The notes under the pieces were generated by a model. The model was not told the origin of the DNA. It searched no databases and saw nothing but the letters and a program-made list of their open reading frames with translations. Position numbers and translations under genes: made by a program. Positions 1 to 6,733 of a stretch of DNA of 14,557 nucleotides are shown here, one piece after another. The stretch is from Spirochaetaceae bacterium (lineage in GTDB: Bacteria > Spirochaetota > Spirochaetia > JABEVK01), in assembly GCA_023265735.1 (NCBI GenBank), contig JAHFSN010000015.1, positions 1 through 14,557 on the forward strand, read 5' to 3'. Numbering within the stretch: the first letter of the stretch is position 1; each line of letters begins with the position of its first letter.

Positions 1-588
1 GCCCGCAACCAGAACCTCAGGGCCTCGGTCCAGAGTTCTGCCCACCCCACCTACGACGACGTCCAGATCAAGTCCAACGTCCTCACGCTCACGGTGCGAC
101 CCACCCTTCCTGCGGGGTCGGCGACCACCCTGCAGAAGAGCCTGGACCACGTGACCCAAGACTACCTCAAGCGCGAAGCCCTGGCCCCCGACGCCGTCGT
201 GTCCTATCTCCTCGGCGCCCGGCAAAACCACGAAGAGGCCAAGTTCTTCCTGTATCTGAACACCGAAGCCCTCTACAAACGGGCGCCGCAGTACCGGCGG
301 ACCTTCCTGGCCTCCGGAGAAGAGGAACGCCACCGCATCCTCGGAGATTTTCAGGATGAGCTCTGGCGCCGGGAAGAAACCCTCGCCAAGGTTCCCGCCT
401 CCTTTGAGATCCTCAACACCACCTACACCGCCAAAGAAGCCACCGTCACCGCCCAGCTCAAGTTTGACGGCGGTGACTACCTGGAAATCCGCGAATACAA
501 GTACGCCCTCCAGCGGAACGCGGGCTACTGGGAGATCTACGACTATCAGGTCCGCAATCTGGGGACCGAAAGGAAGGGCCGCCGATGA
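1..588 (+). CDS. Unrecognised protein, C-terminal part (5' end outside window)
   Basis: The reading frame is open from base 1 to the TGA at 586-588, giving 195 visible residues with no start that must be used, so the gene most likely begins upstream of the window. A GTG at 94 is possible, but the codons before it look equally protein-like. The visible part is soluble and mixed alpha/beta: a helix-rich charged stretch around residues 45-125 (YLNTEALYKRAPQYRR, GEEERHRILGDFQ) and a C-terminal run of strand-like segments (EATVTAQLKF, YLEIREYKYAL, YWEIYDYQV). This layout recalls small NTF2-like or DUF4878-like folds, but I do not recognise a family and assign no function. The stop overlaps the next start as ATGA at 585-588, so it is probably translationally coupled to the receiver/PilZ-like gene and lies in the same operon as the amidase. 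Confidence 0.75.
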   Translation, partial: ARNQNLRASVQSSAHPTYDDVQIKSNVLTLTVRPTLPAGSATTLQKSLDHVTQDYLKREALAPDAVVSYLLGARQNHEEAKFFLYLNTEALYKRAPQYRRTFLASGEEERHRILGDFQDELWRREETLAKVPASFEILNTTYTAKEATVTAQLKFDGGDYLEIREYKYALQRNAGYWEIYDYQVRNLGTERKGRR

Positions 589-1259
589 TCCTGCTCCTCG
601 TCAAAGAAGACCCCGCTCTCGGCCTCGAGCTGCGGAAGTACCTGGCTCCCTACGGGGTCAGCGTGGTTTCGTACCGCAACCCTCTCAAAGCCTTTGATAA
701 CCTCGACGAAACCCAGCCGGCCATCGTCCTGTGGGATGTTCAAGACTACCCGCGCCACTGGAAGATCTTCATCAAGTACCTCAGGGAAGAGCACAGCAAG
801 GACGAGGCAGTGTTCCTCCTCCTCAGCCACGGGGCCCCCGAATTGGAAGAGGCCAGCAAATCCCTGTTTCTGGGGGTCAACGGCATCCTCTCCTCTCAGG
901 ACGAAACCGACGTGCTGGCCCGAAACATCCGTGAGGTCTTCCTCCGCTACGGAAATTTTGAGGTGGACGTTGCTCCCGAGGAAGACGTGGCGGAAAGGAC
1001 CCAGCGGAACCAGAAGCCTCTTCCCTTCCTGTTCCGGCATCCCCGTGACAAGCACCTGGTCACGGGACAAATCGTTCGCTACGACGGCCGGAAGGCCGTC
1101 TTTCGGCCCGACTTTGCCCACGAGGTTGCCGACCTGTCCGAGGGTGAATCCCTGAGTGGAGGTTCGCTGAAACTCGAGGAGGGCCTCGTGACCCTTGACG
1201 CCACGATTACCAAGAACAATGGTCAGCTCCAGCTGGCCGTCCAAACGGTGGAAGGCTAA
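585..1259 (+). CDS. Degenerate response-regulator receiver fused to a PilZ-like domain
   Basis: This 224-residue protein has two parts. Residues 1-120 look like a CheY-type receiver: strand 1 MILLLVKED gives the acidic pair E8/D9, strand 3 AIVLWD puts an aspartate at D51 where phosphorylation normally occurs, and FLLLS follows as strand 4. The conserved lysine after strand 5 is missing, because the expected position reads NGILSS. Residues about 145-224 (PFLFRHPRDKHLVTGQIVRY followed by alternating strands) resemble the PilZ beta barrel. I do not see the full RxxxR and (D/N)xSxxG motifs that bind cyclic di-GMP, so binding is doubtful. The ATG overlaps the previous stop and the gene ends three bases before the amidase start. 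A role as a phosphorylation-independent adaptor or a cyclic-di-GMP-type regulator of envelope or motility functions is inference only. The PilZ assignment is moderate; the coding call is firm. Confidence 0.8.
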   Translation: MILLLVKEDPALGLELRKYLAPYGVSVVSYRNPLKAFDNLDETQPAIVLWDVQDYPRHWKIFIKYLREEHSKDEAVFLLLSHGAPELEEASKSLFLGVNGILSSQDETDVLARNIREVFLRYGNFEVDVAPEEDVAERTQRNQKPLPFLFRHPRDKHLVTGQIVRYDGRKAVFRPDFAHEVADLSEGESLSGGSLKLEEGLVTLDATITKNNGQLQLAVQTVEG

Positions 1260-1262
1260 ACT

Positions 1263-3266
1263 ATGAAACACAAACTCTTGATCCTGCTGGTCGTCCTTTC
1301 CTGGACTCCCCTTTTTGCCCAGGAGACCCACGTCGTCCAGCCGAACCAGACCCTCTATTCGATCGCTCGGCTCTACAATGTGTCCGTCGACCAGCTCAGG
1401 GAGTGGAACAACCTCGCCTCTCCTTCGATTCGCGTCGGTCAGTCCCTGACCGTGAAGCCGGCGCCCCAGGCCACGGCTCCTGCCAACTCCGGCCTGGGGC
1501 CCTTCGTCTACACCGTCAGGGCCGGGGACACGCTGTCGGCCCTTTCCATGAAGTTCGATACACCGGTGGAAACTCTCCGGCAGATCAATGCCTTTGACCC
1601 GGCCCAGGGCCTCTATGTGGGCCAGAAACTGTACATCCGACGCCCGGTGGGGGTGACCTTTTACACGGTTCAGCCGGGTGATACCGTAGGACGGGTAGCT
1701 GCTCTGTTCAACCTGGCCCCCGAGGACCTGAAGGCCATCAATCAAGTCACCGACGCCGGCCTCACCCCTGGCAAAACCCTACGGGTGTTCAAGCCTTCTG
1801 AGGTTCCCTTGAACCACACCGTGGCGTCCAGCGACACCCCCGCGGGCATTGCGGCCCTCTACGGAATGAACGTCTCCGACCTGCAGCGCCTCAACGGTCC
1901 CGATTCTTTGAACCTCAGGCCCGGGCAGGTCTTGAGGCTGAAGCCCTACGCCAGTGCGTCGCAGTCCGTTTTCCAGGACCCGGCCCAGGAAAAGGCCCTC
2001 GCCCAGAAGGTGGCCCCCACGGTGGCGTTTCCCGAAGCCTCCGCGGAGCGCTCGTACACGGTGCAGAAGGGCGACACTATGTTGAAAATCACTCGGAACA
2101 TGGGTATCCGTCTGGACGACCTGCTGTCCTGGAACGGTCTGAGCGCGGATTCGGTGCTCCACGTTGGTCAGGTCCTCAAGATTAAAACCGCGGCCGTGTC
2201 GGCTCCTCCCAGCGTCCCGGCGACCCCCGCCGCGTTTGTCGCGACCCCCGTTCTCCCCAAGGCCCAGGATGCCGTTTCCTTCCCCGATGCGGCCCCCTCA
2301 GCCCCTGCCCAGCTGCCGGCGTTCCGCGACGAAGATCAGGCCAAGATCCGCTGGGACAGCTACGTCGTCCTCGACAAATCCATCCCCGTATTTGAATGGA
2401 ACAGCGACTACTACTACTGGACCCACCCCGGCGAAGTCTCCCAGCCCAACCGCGGATACTTCGAAAACAGCTGGCCCTCGCCCCGTGACGCCTACCAGAA
2501 GGCCAGAAAGCTCCTGAGCCAGTTCGACAAGCTGGTCGACCAGAAGGGCCCCCTCTCCACCATTCTGCGGGGCTACACCTTCGTGATCGACCCGGGTCAC
2601 GGCGGAGTCGATCCCGGGGCCATCGTGAAGGTGACCGACGACACGGGCAAGGACGCCTACCTGACCGAGCACGAATACGTCTACGACATCAGTCTCCGGG
2701 TCTACGCCCTGCTCAAGCGCCACGGCGCCGACGTTCAGCTGACGGTCCTGGCTCCCAACCACCTGATCCGCGACACCCAGCCCGCGAACACGACGCTGAT
2801 CAACGAGAAGAACCAGGTGTACAACGACGCCCTCCTGAACCAGGGCGACGACGCCGACGCTTGGCCCAACGGTTCCCAGAAGGGACTCGAGAAGCGGATC
2901 AGCATCGCCGACAAGGCCTTCAAGGGCGCCACTCCCGGACGCCGCGTCTTCCTCAGCCTCCACGCGGACAGCAACCCCTACTCCTCGTACGGAACCGGCG
3001 TCTACGCCCTGGAAACCAAGGAGACCTCGGCCGACACCCGAAGCCTGGCCTTTGCCCAGAAGCTGGTCCCCTACCTGGGGGCCGACGCCTACGCCCGGAC
3101 CCAGAACCTCGCGGTCCTGCGGGGCAACGACGCCGACTACAAGGTCCTCATTGAGGTGCATAACCTGGCCAGCGACGAGCAGAGCCGGGCCATGCGCGCC
3201 GGCAGCTCCCGGCAGCTCAGTGCCCAGAAGATCGTCCGCGGCGTCCTCGAGGCCTTTCGAAAATAG
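1263..3266 (+). CDS. Secreted N-acetylmuramoyl-L-alanine amidase with five LysM repeats
   Basis: This 667-residue exported protein should cleave the amide bond between N-acetylmuramic acid and L-alanine in peptidoglycan, in the periplasm. Residues 1-19 are a signal peptide (MKHKLLILLVVLSWTPLFA, cut before QE). Five LysM peptidoglycan-binding repeats follow at about 22-66, 82-126, 132-176, 183-226 and 264-308; the fourth lacks the usual GDT core (ASSDTP). A Pro/Ala-rich linker (310-355) and an aromatic-rich segment of unknown fold (360-430) lead into an Amidase_3 domain. Its zinc ligands are visible: H446 in DPGHGG, E469 in TEHEYVYDISL and H567 in LSLHAD, plus the catalytic glutamate E631 in LIEVHNL. 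The spacing from E469 to H567 is about 98 residues, longer than in typical Amidase_3 enzymes, which points to an insertion around 497-545. The ATG at 1263 follows a GGAAGG Shine-Dalgarno in the end of the upstream gene. Likely roles are daughter-cell separation or wall turnover. Confidence 0.93.
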   Translation: MKHKLLILLVVLSWTPLFAQETHVVQPNQTLYSIARLYNVSVDQLREWNNLASPSIRVGQSLTVKPAPQATAPANSGLGPFVYTVRAGDTLSALSMKFDTPVETLRQINAFDPAQGLYVGQKLYIRRPVGVTFYTVQPGDTVGRVAALFNLAPEDLKAINQVTDAGLTPGKTLRVFKPSEVPLNHTVASSDTPAGIAALYGMNVSDLQRLNGPDSLNLRPGQVLRLKPYASASQSVFQDPAQEKALAQKVAPTVAFPEASAERSYTVQKGDTMLKITRNMGIRLDDLLSWNGLSADSVLHVGQVLKIKTAAVSAPPSVPATPAAFVATPVLPKAQDAVSFPDAAPSAPAQLPAFRDEDQAKIRWDSYVVLDKSIPVFEWNSDYYYWTHPGEVSQPNRGYFENSWPSPRDAYQKARKLLSQFDKLVDQKGPLSTILRGYTFVIDPGHGGVDPGAIVKVTDDTGKDAYLTEHEYVYDISLRVYALLKRHGADVQLTVLAPNHLIRDTQPANTTLINEKNQVYNDALLNQGDDADAWPNGSQKGLEKRISIADKAFKGATPGRRVFLSLHADSNPYSSYGTGVYALETKETSADTRSLAFAQKLVPYLGADAYARTQNLAVLRGNDADYKVLIEVHNLASDEQSRAMRAGSSRQLSAQKIVRGVLEAFRK

Positions 3267-3275
3267 AAAAATATC

Positions 3276-3304
3276 TTGACAGGCCTGGGCGGAATCGATA
3301 AAGT
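3276..3304 (+). promoter_or_regulatory. Sigma70-type promoter for tRNA-Asn
   Basis: TTGACA at 3276-3281 is a perfect -35 box. TAAAGT at 3299-3304 follows after 17 bases and matches four of six -10 consensus positions. The predicted start near 3311 lies just before the mature tRNA 5' end at 3317. The promoter begins ten bases after the amidase stop, so the tRNA need not depend on amidase transcription. Confidence 0.75.
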
Positions 3305-3316
3305 CATCAGCGTCCT

Positions 3317-3389
3317 TCCCCTGTAGCTCAGTCGGTAGAGCATCGGACTGTTAATCCGAGTGTCACTGGTTCGAGTCCAGTCGGGGGAG
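3317..3389 (+). tRNA. tRNA-Asn (anticodon GTT)
   Basis: A complete cloverleaf is visible. The acceptor stem TCCCCTG (3317-3323) pairs with CGGGGGA (3382-3388). The D arm is GCTC...GAGC. The anticodon stem TCGGA/TCCGA (3343-3347 and 3355-3359) encloses the loop CTGTTAA with anticodon GTT at 3350-3352. The T arm is ACTGG TTCGAGT CCAGT. The discriminator base is G, as usual for asparagine tRNAs. CCA is not encoded (CTT follows), so a CCA-adding enzyme is needed. Confidence 0.97.
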
Positions 3390-3394
3390 CTTAT

Positions 3395-3414
3395 CAAGCT
3401 CGTTGGCGAGCTTG
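3395..3414. other. Perfect 8-bp hairpin just after tRNA-Asn
   Basis: CAAGCTCG (3395-3402), loop TTGG, CGAGCTTG (3407-3414) form a perfect inverted repeat six bases after the tRNA. No T run follows (TCGTACCCC), so it is more likely a processing or stability element of the tRNA precursor than a terminator. Confidence 0.6.
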
Positions 3415-3425
3415 TCGTACCCCTG

Positions 3426-3506
3426 AAACGGCGTATGACTCAGACCGCTTGGGGTGACCGCAAAACGGTTGCCCTGACGAGAGGTTGAGTCTGCGCCGTT
3501 TTTTTT
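3426..3506 (+). terminator. Long structured hairpin with T8 tail: terminator, possibly a small RNA
   Basis: The outer stem AAACGGCG (3426-3433) pairs with CGCCGTTT (3494-3501) and runs into eight T at 3499-3506. After a small internal loop, GACTCA (3437-3442) pairs with TGAGTC (3486-3491). ACC (3444-3446) pairs with GGT (3483-3485). An inner hairpin has GGG/CCC and ACCG/CGGT around the loop CAAAA (3461-3465). The T tail makes this an intrinsic terminator for plus-strand transcription of tRNA-Asn. It is far more elaborate than a terminator needs, so a stable small RNA is an alternative. On the minus strand the same inverted repeat ends only in GTTTC, so it could at most weakly stop transcription leaving queA. 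Confidence 0.75.
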
Positions 3507-3559
3507 CGTGGCCGCAGTCCTAGCCCCTGGAAAACAGCCTGGCGGTGGCGAGTCGATCC

Positions 3560-4591
3560 CTAGGTCGTTGAACGATTTCGGAGCAGCATCGCGTCGCCGT
3601 AACTGAAGAACTTGTACCGCTCCTCCACCGCCGCCCGATAGCAGGAAAGCAGGAACTCTTGACCAGCGAAGGCGCACACCAGCATGAGGAGGGTCGACTC
3701 GGGAGTGTGGAAGTTGGTGAATAGCTGATCCACGGCCCGGAACTGGTATCCCGGCGTGATGAAGATGTCCGTCGCCCCCCAACCCGCCGCGAAGCCTTCG
3801 GGGGTCCACGCCGATTCGAGGGTTCGGAGGCTGGTGGTTCCCACGGCCAGGATGGGCCTGGACTCCCTCTGGGCGCGGTTCAATTGGGAAACCGTCGACT
3901 CGCTCAGGTGGTAGCGCTCGGTATGCATCTTGTGGTCCTTGACGTCGTCGGCCCTCACCGGCAGAAACGTTCCCAGCCCCACCTCCAGGGTCACAAAGGA
4001 CAACTCCACCCCGCGCGTCCGGAGGTTCTCCAAAAGGGCGTCGGTGAAGTGCAGGCCCGCGGTGGGGGCAGCGGCCGACCCCGGCTCCCTGGCGTACACC
4101 GTCTGATACCGCTGGGCGTCGGCATCGCTGTCGGGACGCTTGATGTAGGGCGGGAGCGGCAGGTGCCCATGGGCCTCGAGCCAGCCGTCGGTCACTTCCG
4201 GACTGAAGGACAGGGTTCTCACGTTGCCCTCGGGACTCTCTACCGTCGCCGAAACGCCCCCCGGGAGTTGGAGCCTTTGTCCCCACTTCAGCTTTTTGGC
4301 CCGGCTCACCAGGCATTCCCACCGGCCGTCGGGGAGGGGCCGCAGAAACAACACCTCCACGTGGCCCCCGTGCTGGGTTTCACCGAAGACCCGGGCCTTG
4401 CGGACCCGGGTGTCGTTGAACACCATGAGAGTGCCGGGGTCCACGAACTCGGCTAGATCGGCCATGGTTCGGTGCTGCCAGGTATTCTGCCGGGGATCGA
4501 CAACCATAAGGCGGCTCTGCCCCCGGGTCTCGGGCGGTTCCTGGGCAACCAAATCGGGGGGAAGGTCAAAGGAGAAGTCCTTGGTCTTCAG
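3560..4591 (-). CDS. queA: S-adenosylmethionine:tRNA ribosyltransferase-isomerase (QueA), CTG start
   Basis: QueA transfers and rearranges the ribose of S-adenosylmethionine onto preQ1-modified tRNA, making epoxyqueuosine at the wobble position. With the proposed start the protein has 343 residues, the normal family length. It begins (M)KTKDFSFDLPPDLVAQEPPE, which matches the standard QueA N-terminus. Family motifs follow in order: FNDTRV (58-63), HLPLPPYI (143-150), PGSAAAPTAGLHFT (170-183), TLEVGLGTF (201-209), and FFSYGDAML near the end. There is no ATG, GTG or TTG at the expected position. A CTG at 4589-4591 overlaps the ruvB stop TGA and sits seven bases after GGGAG, so I chose it. An in-frame GTG in the end of ruvB would add about 14 unconserved residues. 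It is the last gene of the minus-strand cluster and is coupled to ruvB. Function is certain; the start is probable. Confidence 0.93.
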   Translation of the reverse strand: MKTKDFSFDLPPDLVAQEPPETRGQSRLMVVDPRQNTWQHRTMADLAEFVDPGTLMVFNDTRVRKARVFGETQHGGHVEVLFLRPLPDGRWECLVSRAKKLKWGQRLQLPGGVSATVESPEGNVRTLSFSPEVTDGWLEAHGHLPLPPYIKRPDSDADAQRYQTVYAREPGSAAAPTAGLHFTDALLENLRTRGVELSFVTLEVGLGTFLPVRADDVKDHKMHTERYHLSESTVSQLNRAQRESRPILAVGTTSLRTLESAWTPEGFAAGWGATDIFITPGYQFRAVDQLFTNFHTPESTLLMLVCAFAGQEFLLSCYRAAVEERYKFFSYGDAMLLRNRSTT

Positions 4592-5619
4592 AAGAGCACT
4601 CCCTGGTCCTCGTCCTTGCGTTCCTTCCACAGACTCTCCAGCCCCAGGTGCTGGTAAGCCAAGGCGGTAGCCACCCGCCCCCGGGGGGTGCGCATCAGAA
4701 AACCGCGCTGGATCAGGTAGGGCTCGTAGAAGTCCTCGAGACTGTCGATCCCCTCTCCCACGCTGATGGCCAGGGTTTCCGCGCCCACGGGCCCCCCGCC
4801 GTAGTTTTGGATCACCGCCCTCAGGATGGCCCTGTCCTGCTTCTCCAGGCCGTAGAGGTCGATTTCCAGCCGCTGGAGGGCGGCCTTGACCACGGACAGG
4901 GTGATCACACCGTCGCCCTGGACCTGGGCAAAGTCGCGCATCCGCCGGAGGAGCCGGTTGGCCACCCGGGGCGTGCCGCGGCTGCACTGGGCCAGGAGCC
5001 GGGCCCCGTCTTCGGGGAGCTCCACGTGGAGGATATCGGCCGACCGCAGGAGGATGCCCAGCAGTTCGGCTTCGGAATAGAAATCGATACGCAGGTGAAT
5101 GCCAAACCGGCTGAAGAGGGGACTCGAGACCCGGCCGGGTTTCGTGGTTGCCCCCACGAGGGTGAACTTGGGCAGGGGAATCCGCACCGTCCGGGCGCTG
5201 GGTCCCTGGCCGATGATCCAGTCGAGCTCTCCATCCTCCATGGCGATGTAGAGCATCTCCTCGATGGCGGGCTTCAGCCTATGAATTTCATCGATGAAGA
5301 AGACACTTCGGTCGGTCAGCGTGGTGAGGAGGCCGGCGATGTCCTTGGGCTTGTCGAGGGCCGGGGCGCTGGTCACCTTGAGCTCGGTGGACAGCTCGTT
5401 GGCCATGATCCCCGCCAGGGTCGTCTTTCCCAACCCGGGGGGACCCGAGATGAACACATGGTCCAGGGCCTCTTCGCGGCTGCGGGCCGCCTGGATGAAG
5501 ACGCTGAGATTTTCTTTCAGGGCGGCTTGGCCCTGAAACTCCCCCAGAACCTTGGGCCTGAGGCCGACTTCTCGCTGCTCCTCTCCCTCGCCGGGATGGG
5601 GATCCATCAGGCTGTCCAT
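4588..5619 (-). CDS. ruvB: Holliday junction branch-migration ATPase RuvB
   Basis: RuvB is the hexameric AAA+ motor that, with RuvA, drives branch migration of Holliday junctions in recombination and repair. The 343-residue length is normal. Walker A GPPGLGKTT is at 59-67, Walker B FFIDEIH at 107-113, sensor 1 LVGATT at about 154, and SPLFSRFG holds the arginine region. The C-terminal winged-helix DNA-binding domain includes YGGGPVGAETLA and the family ending YLIQRGFLMRTPRGR. The ATG at 5619 follows AGGAGA at a good distance, and that Shine-Dalgarno overlaps the ruvA stop. An ATG four codons further in is possible but less well placed. The stop overlaps the proposed queA start. Confidence 0.98.
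   Translation of the reverse strand: MDSLMDPHPGEGEEQREVGLRPKVLGEFQGQAALKENLSVFIQAARSREEALDHVFISGPPGLGKTTLAGIMANELSTELKVTSAPALDKPKDIAGLLTTLTDRSVFFIDEIHRLKPAIEEMLYIAMEDGELDWIIGQGPSARTVRIPLPKFTLVGATTKPGRVSSPLFSRFGIHLRIDFYSEAELLGILLRSADILHVELPEDGARLLAQCSRGTPRVANRLLRRMRDFAQVQGDGVITLSVVKAALQRLEIDLYGLEKQDRAILRAVIQNYGGGPVGAETLAISVGEGIDSLEDFYEPYLIQRGFLMRTPRGRVATALAYQHLGLESLWKERKDEDQGVLF
4599..4603 (-). promoter_or_regulatory. Shine-Dalgarno supporting a CTG start of queA
   Basis: On the minus strand GGGAG lies seven bases upstream of the CTG at 4589-4591, inside the last codons of ruvB. Together with the CTGA overlap of start and ruvB stop, this is the main evidence for the non-canonical queA start. 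Confidence 0.6.
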
Positions 5620-5629
5620 GGTCGTCTCC

Positions 5630-6223
5630 TCACGAAGTTGAGAGCTTGATCAGCGCCAGCTGGAACAGCCGCCTTTCGCGCTCCGCGGCGTCCAGGCCCA
5701 CCAGCGACGGGTCGTTCTCGAGCTCTTGGACGACGGCGGCCACCTGGCGGCGGTCAAAGCCCATTTCGGCCAGTGCGGCGACCATTTCTCCGGCCGGAGT
5801 CGCCGTGGGGCCCGTCTCCTCAAGGATGAGTTTGCCTTGAAGGGCCAGGATAATCTTCTGGGCCGTCTTGAGCCCCACCCCAGGAACTTTGGACAGCCGG
5901 CCAGCGTCACCGGCCTCCAGGGCCCCCACGAACTCCTGATGACGGATACCCGACAGGGCCTTGAGGGCCAGCTTGGGCCCCACCCCCGACACCTTCAGCA
6001 GGTCGAGGAAGAGGGCCCGCTCGGTCACCGAGGCAAACCCAAACAGCCGCATCGTATCTTCGGTGTGCTGGAGCCAAACATAGACTCGGGCGCGGCTACC
6101 CACCGGGGGAAGAGCCTCGAGGCTGAATCTTCCCATGGCGATGTCCCACTCGAGGTCCCCTGACTGCAGAAAGACCTGCTCGAGGCCCTTGCGCGTAATC
6201 TCACCCGAAAGGCTGTTCCACAT
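5630..6223 (-). CDS. ruvA: Holliday junction DNA-binding protein RuvA
   Basis: RuvA binds the four-way junction as a tetramer and loads RuvB. The protein is 197 residues, close to the usual 190-205. The N-terminal OB-fold domain spans about 1-64 and ends in the family sequence MRLFGFAS. Two helix-hairpin-helix motifs are visible, GVGPK (80-84) and GVGLKTAQK (115-123). A flexible linker (137-147) precedes the C-terminal RuvB-binding domain (about 148-197, VAALAEMGFDRRQ). The ATG follows GAGGGGG, which lies in the end of ruvC, and only two bases separate it from the ruvC stop, so translation is coupled. The stop is ten bases before ruvB. Confidence 0.97.
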   Translation of the reverse strand: MWNSLSGEITRKGLEQVFLQSGDLEWDIAMGRFSLEALPPVGSRARVYVWLQHTEDTMRLFGFASVTERALFLDLLKVSGVGPKLALKALSGIRHQEFVGALEAGDAGRLSKVPGVGLKTAQKIILALQGKLILEETGPTATPAGEMVAALAEMGFDRRQVAAVVQELENDPSLVGLDAAERERRLFQLALIKLSTS

Positions 6224-6225
6224 GA

Positions 6226-6720
6226 TTACCCCCTCAGCTGGGCGGCAAAGCCCGCCCCTTGATGAAGATGACAGATGGCCGCCGCCAAGGCGTCGGCGGC
6301 GTGGTCAGGTTTGGGAACCGCCGGAAGTCCCAGAAGCAGCTTGACCATCTCCTGAACCTGATGTTTCTCGGCGTGGCCGACGCCCACGAGAGCCAGCTTG
6401 ATCTGGGTCGGATTGTACTGCCCAAGGGGCAGTCCCCGTTGGGCGAAGGCCAGTTGAACCACACCCCGAACCTCGGCCACCGGAATCCCGCTGGTAATGT
6501 TCTTCACGAAAAAGAGGTTTTCCATGGAGCCCTGGTCGGGGTGATGCGTTTCGAGGAGGGCCACAATCTGGTTGAAGATGTCGAGAAGCCGCAGCTCCTG
6601 GGGAACCCCGGCGGCCGTTTTGACGACACCGTGGGCCACGTGGAGATGGCGGCCTCCCGAACTGGAGACCACACCCCAGCCCAGCGAGGCCAGACCCGGG
6701 TCGATCCCGAGAACCGTCAA
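6226..6720 (-). CDS. ruvC: Holliday junction resolvase RuvC, TTG start
   Basis: RuvC is the dimeric, metal-dependent endonuclease that resolves Holliday junctions after RuvAB migration. The protein is 164 residues, a normal length. Catalytic residues are visible: D7 in LGIDPG, E67 in SMENLFF, and H140 and D143 in KPDHAADALAAAICH. Histidine at the third position is the arrangement known from Thermus thermophilus RuvC rather than the Asp of E. coli, so activity is expected. The start is TTG at 6718-6720, chosen because it gives the exact family N-terminus and has AGGAGG five bases upstream (6726-6731). Thirteen bases separate it from the yebC stop. Confidence 0.97.
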   Translation of the reverse strand: MTVLGIDPGLASLGWGVVSSSGGRHLHVAHGVVKTAAGVPQELRLLDIFNQIVALLETHHPDQGSMENLFFVKNITSGIPVAEVRGVVQLAFAQRGLPLGQYNPTQIKLALVGVGHAEKHQVQEMVKLLLGLPAVPKPDHAADALAAAICHLHQGAGFAAQLRG

Positions 6721-6725
6721 GCGGT

Positions 6726-6731
6726 CCTCCT
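6726..6731 (-). promoter_or_regulatory. Consensus Shine-Dalgarno deciding the TTG start of ruvC
   Basis: AGGAGG on the minus strand (CCTCCT on plus) lies five bases before the TTG at 6718-6720, in the 13-base gap after yebC. It fixes the ruvC start where no ATG is available. Confidence 0.8.
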
Positions 6732-6733
6732 GG

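Noticed and set aside
546..1745. 399-codon open frame on the minus strand
   Set aside because: It lies antisense to the receiver/PilZ-like gene and the amidase start, has no domain I recognise, and is the kind of shadow frame common in high-GC DNA.
1326..2186. LysM repeats as a DNA tandem repeat
   Set aside because: The five repeats are visible only at protein level and are diverged in DNA, so this is old domain duplication rather than a nucleotide repeat.
3363..4322. 319-codon open frame on the minus strand
   Set aside because: It overlaps queA in another frame and runs into the tRNA; the composition is Gly/Arg/Pro-rich without motifs.
4592..4987. Upstream extension of the queA frame
   Set aside because: It lies wholly within ruvB, is Pro/Gly/Arg-rich and unconserved; QueA has normal length without it.
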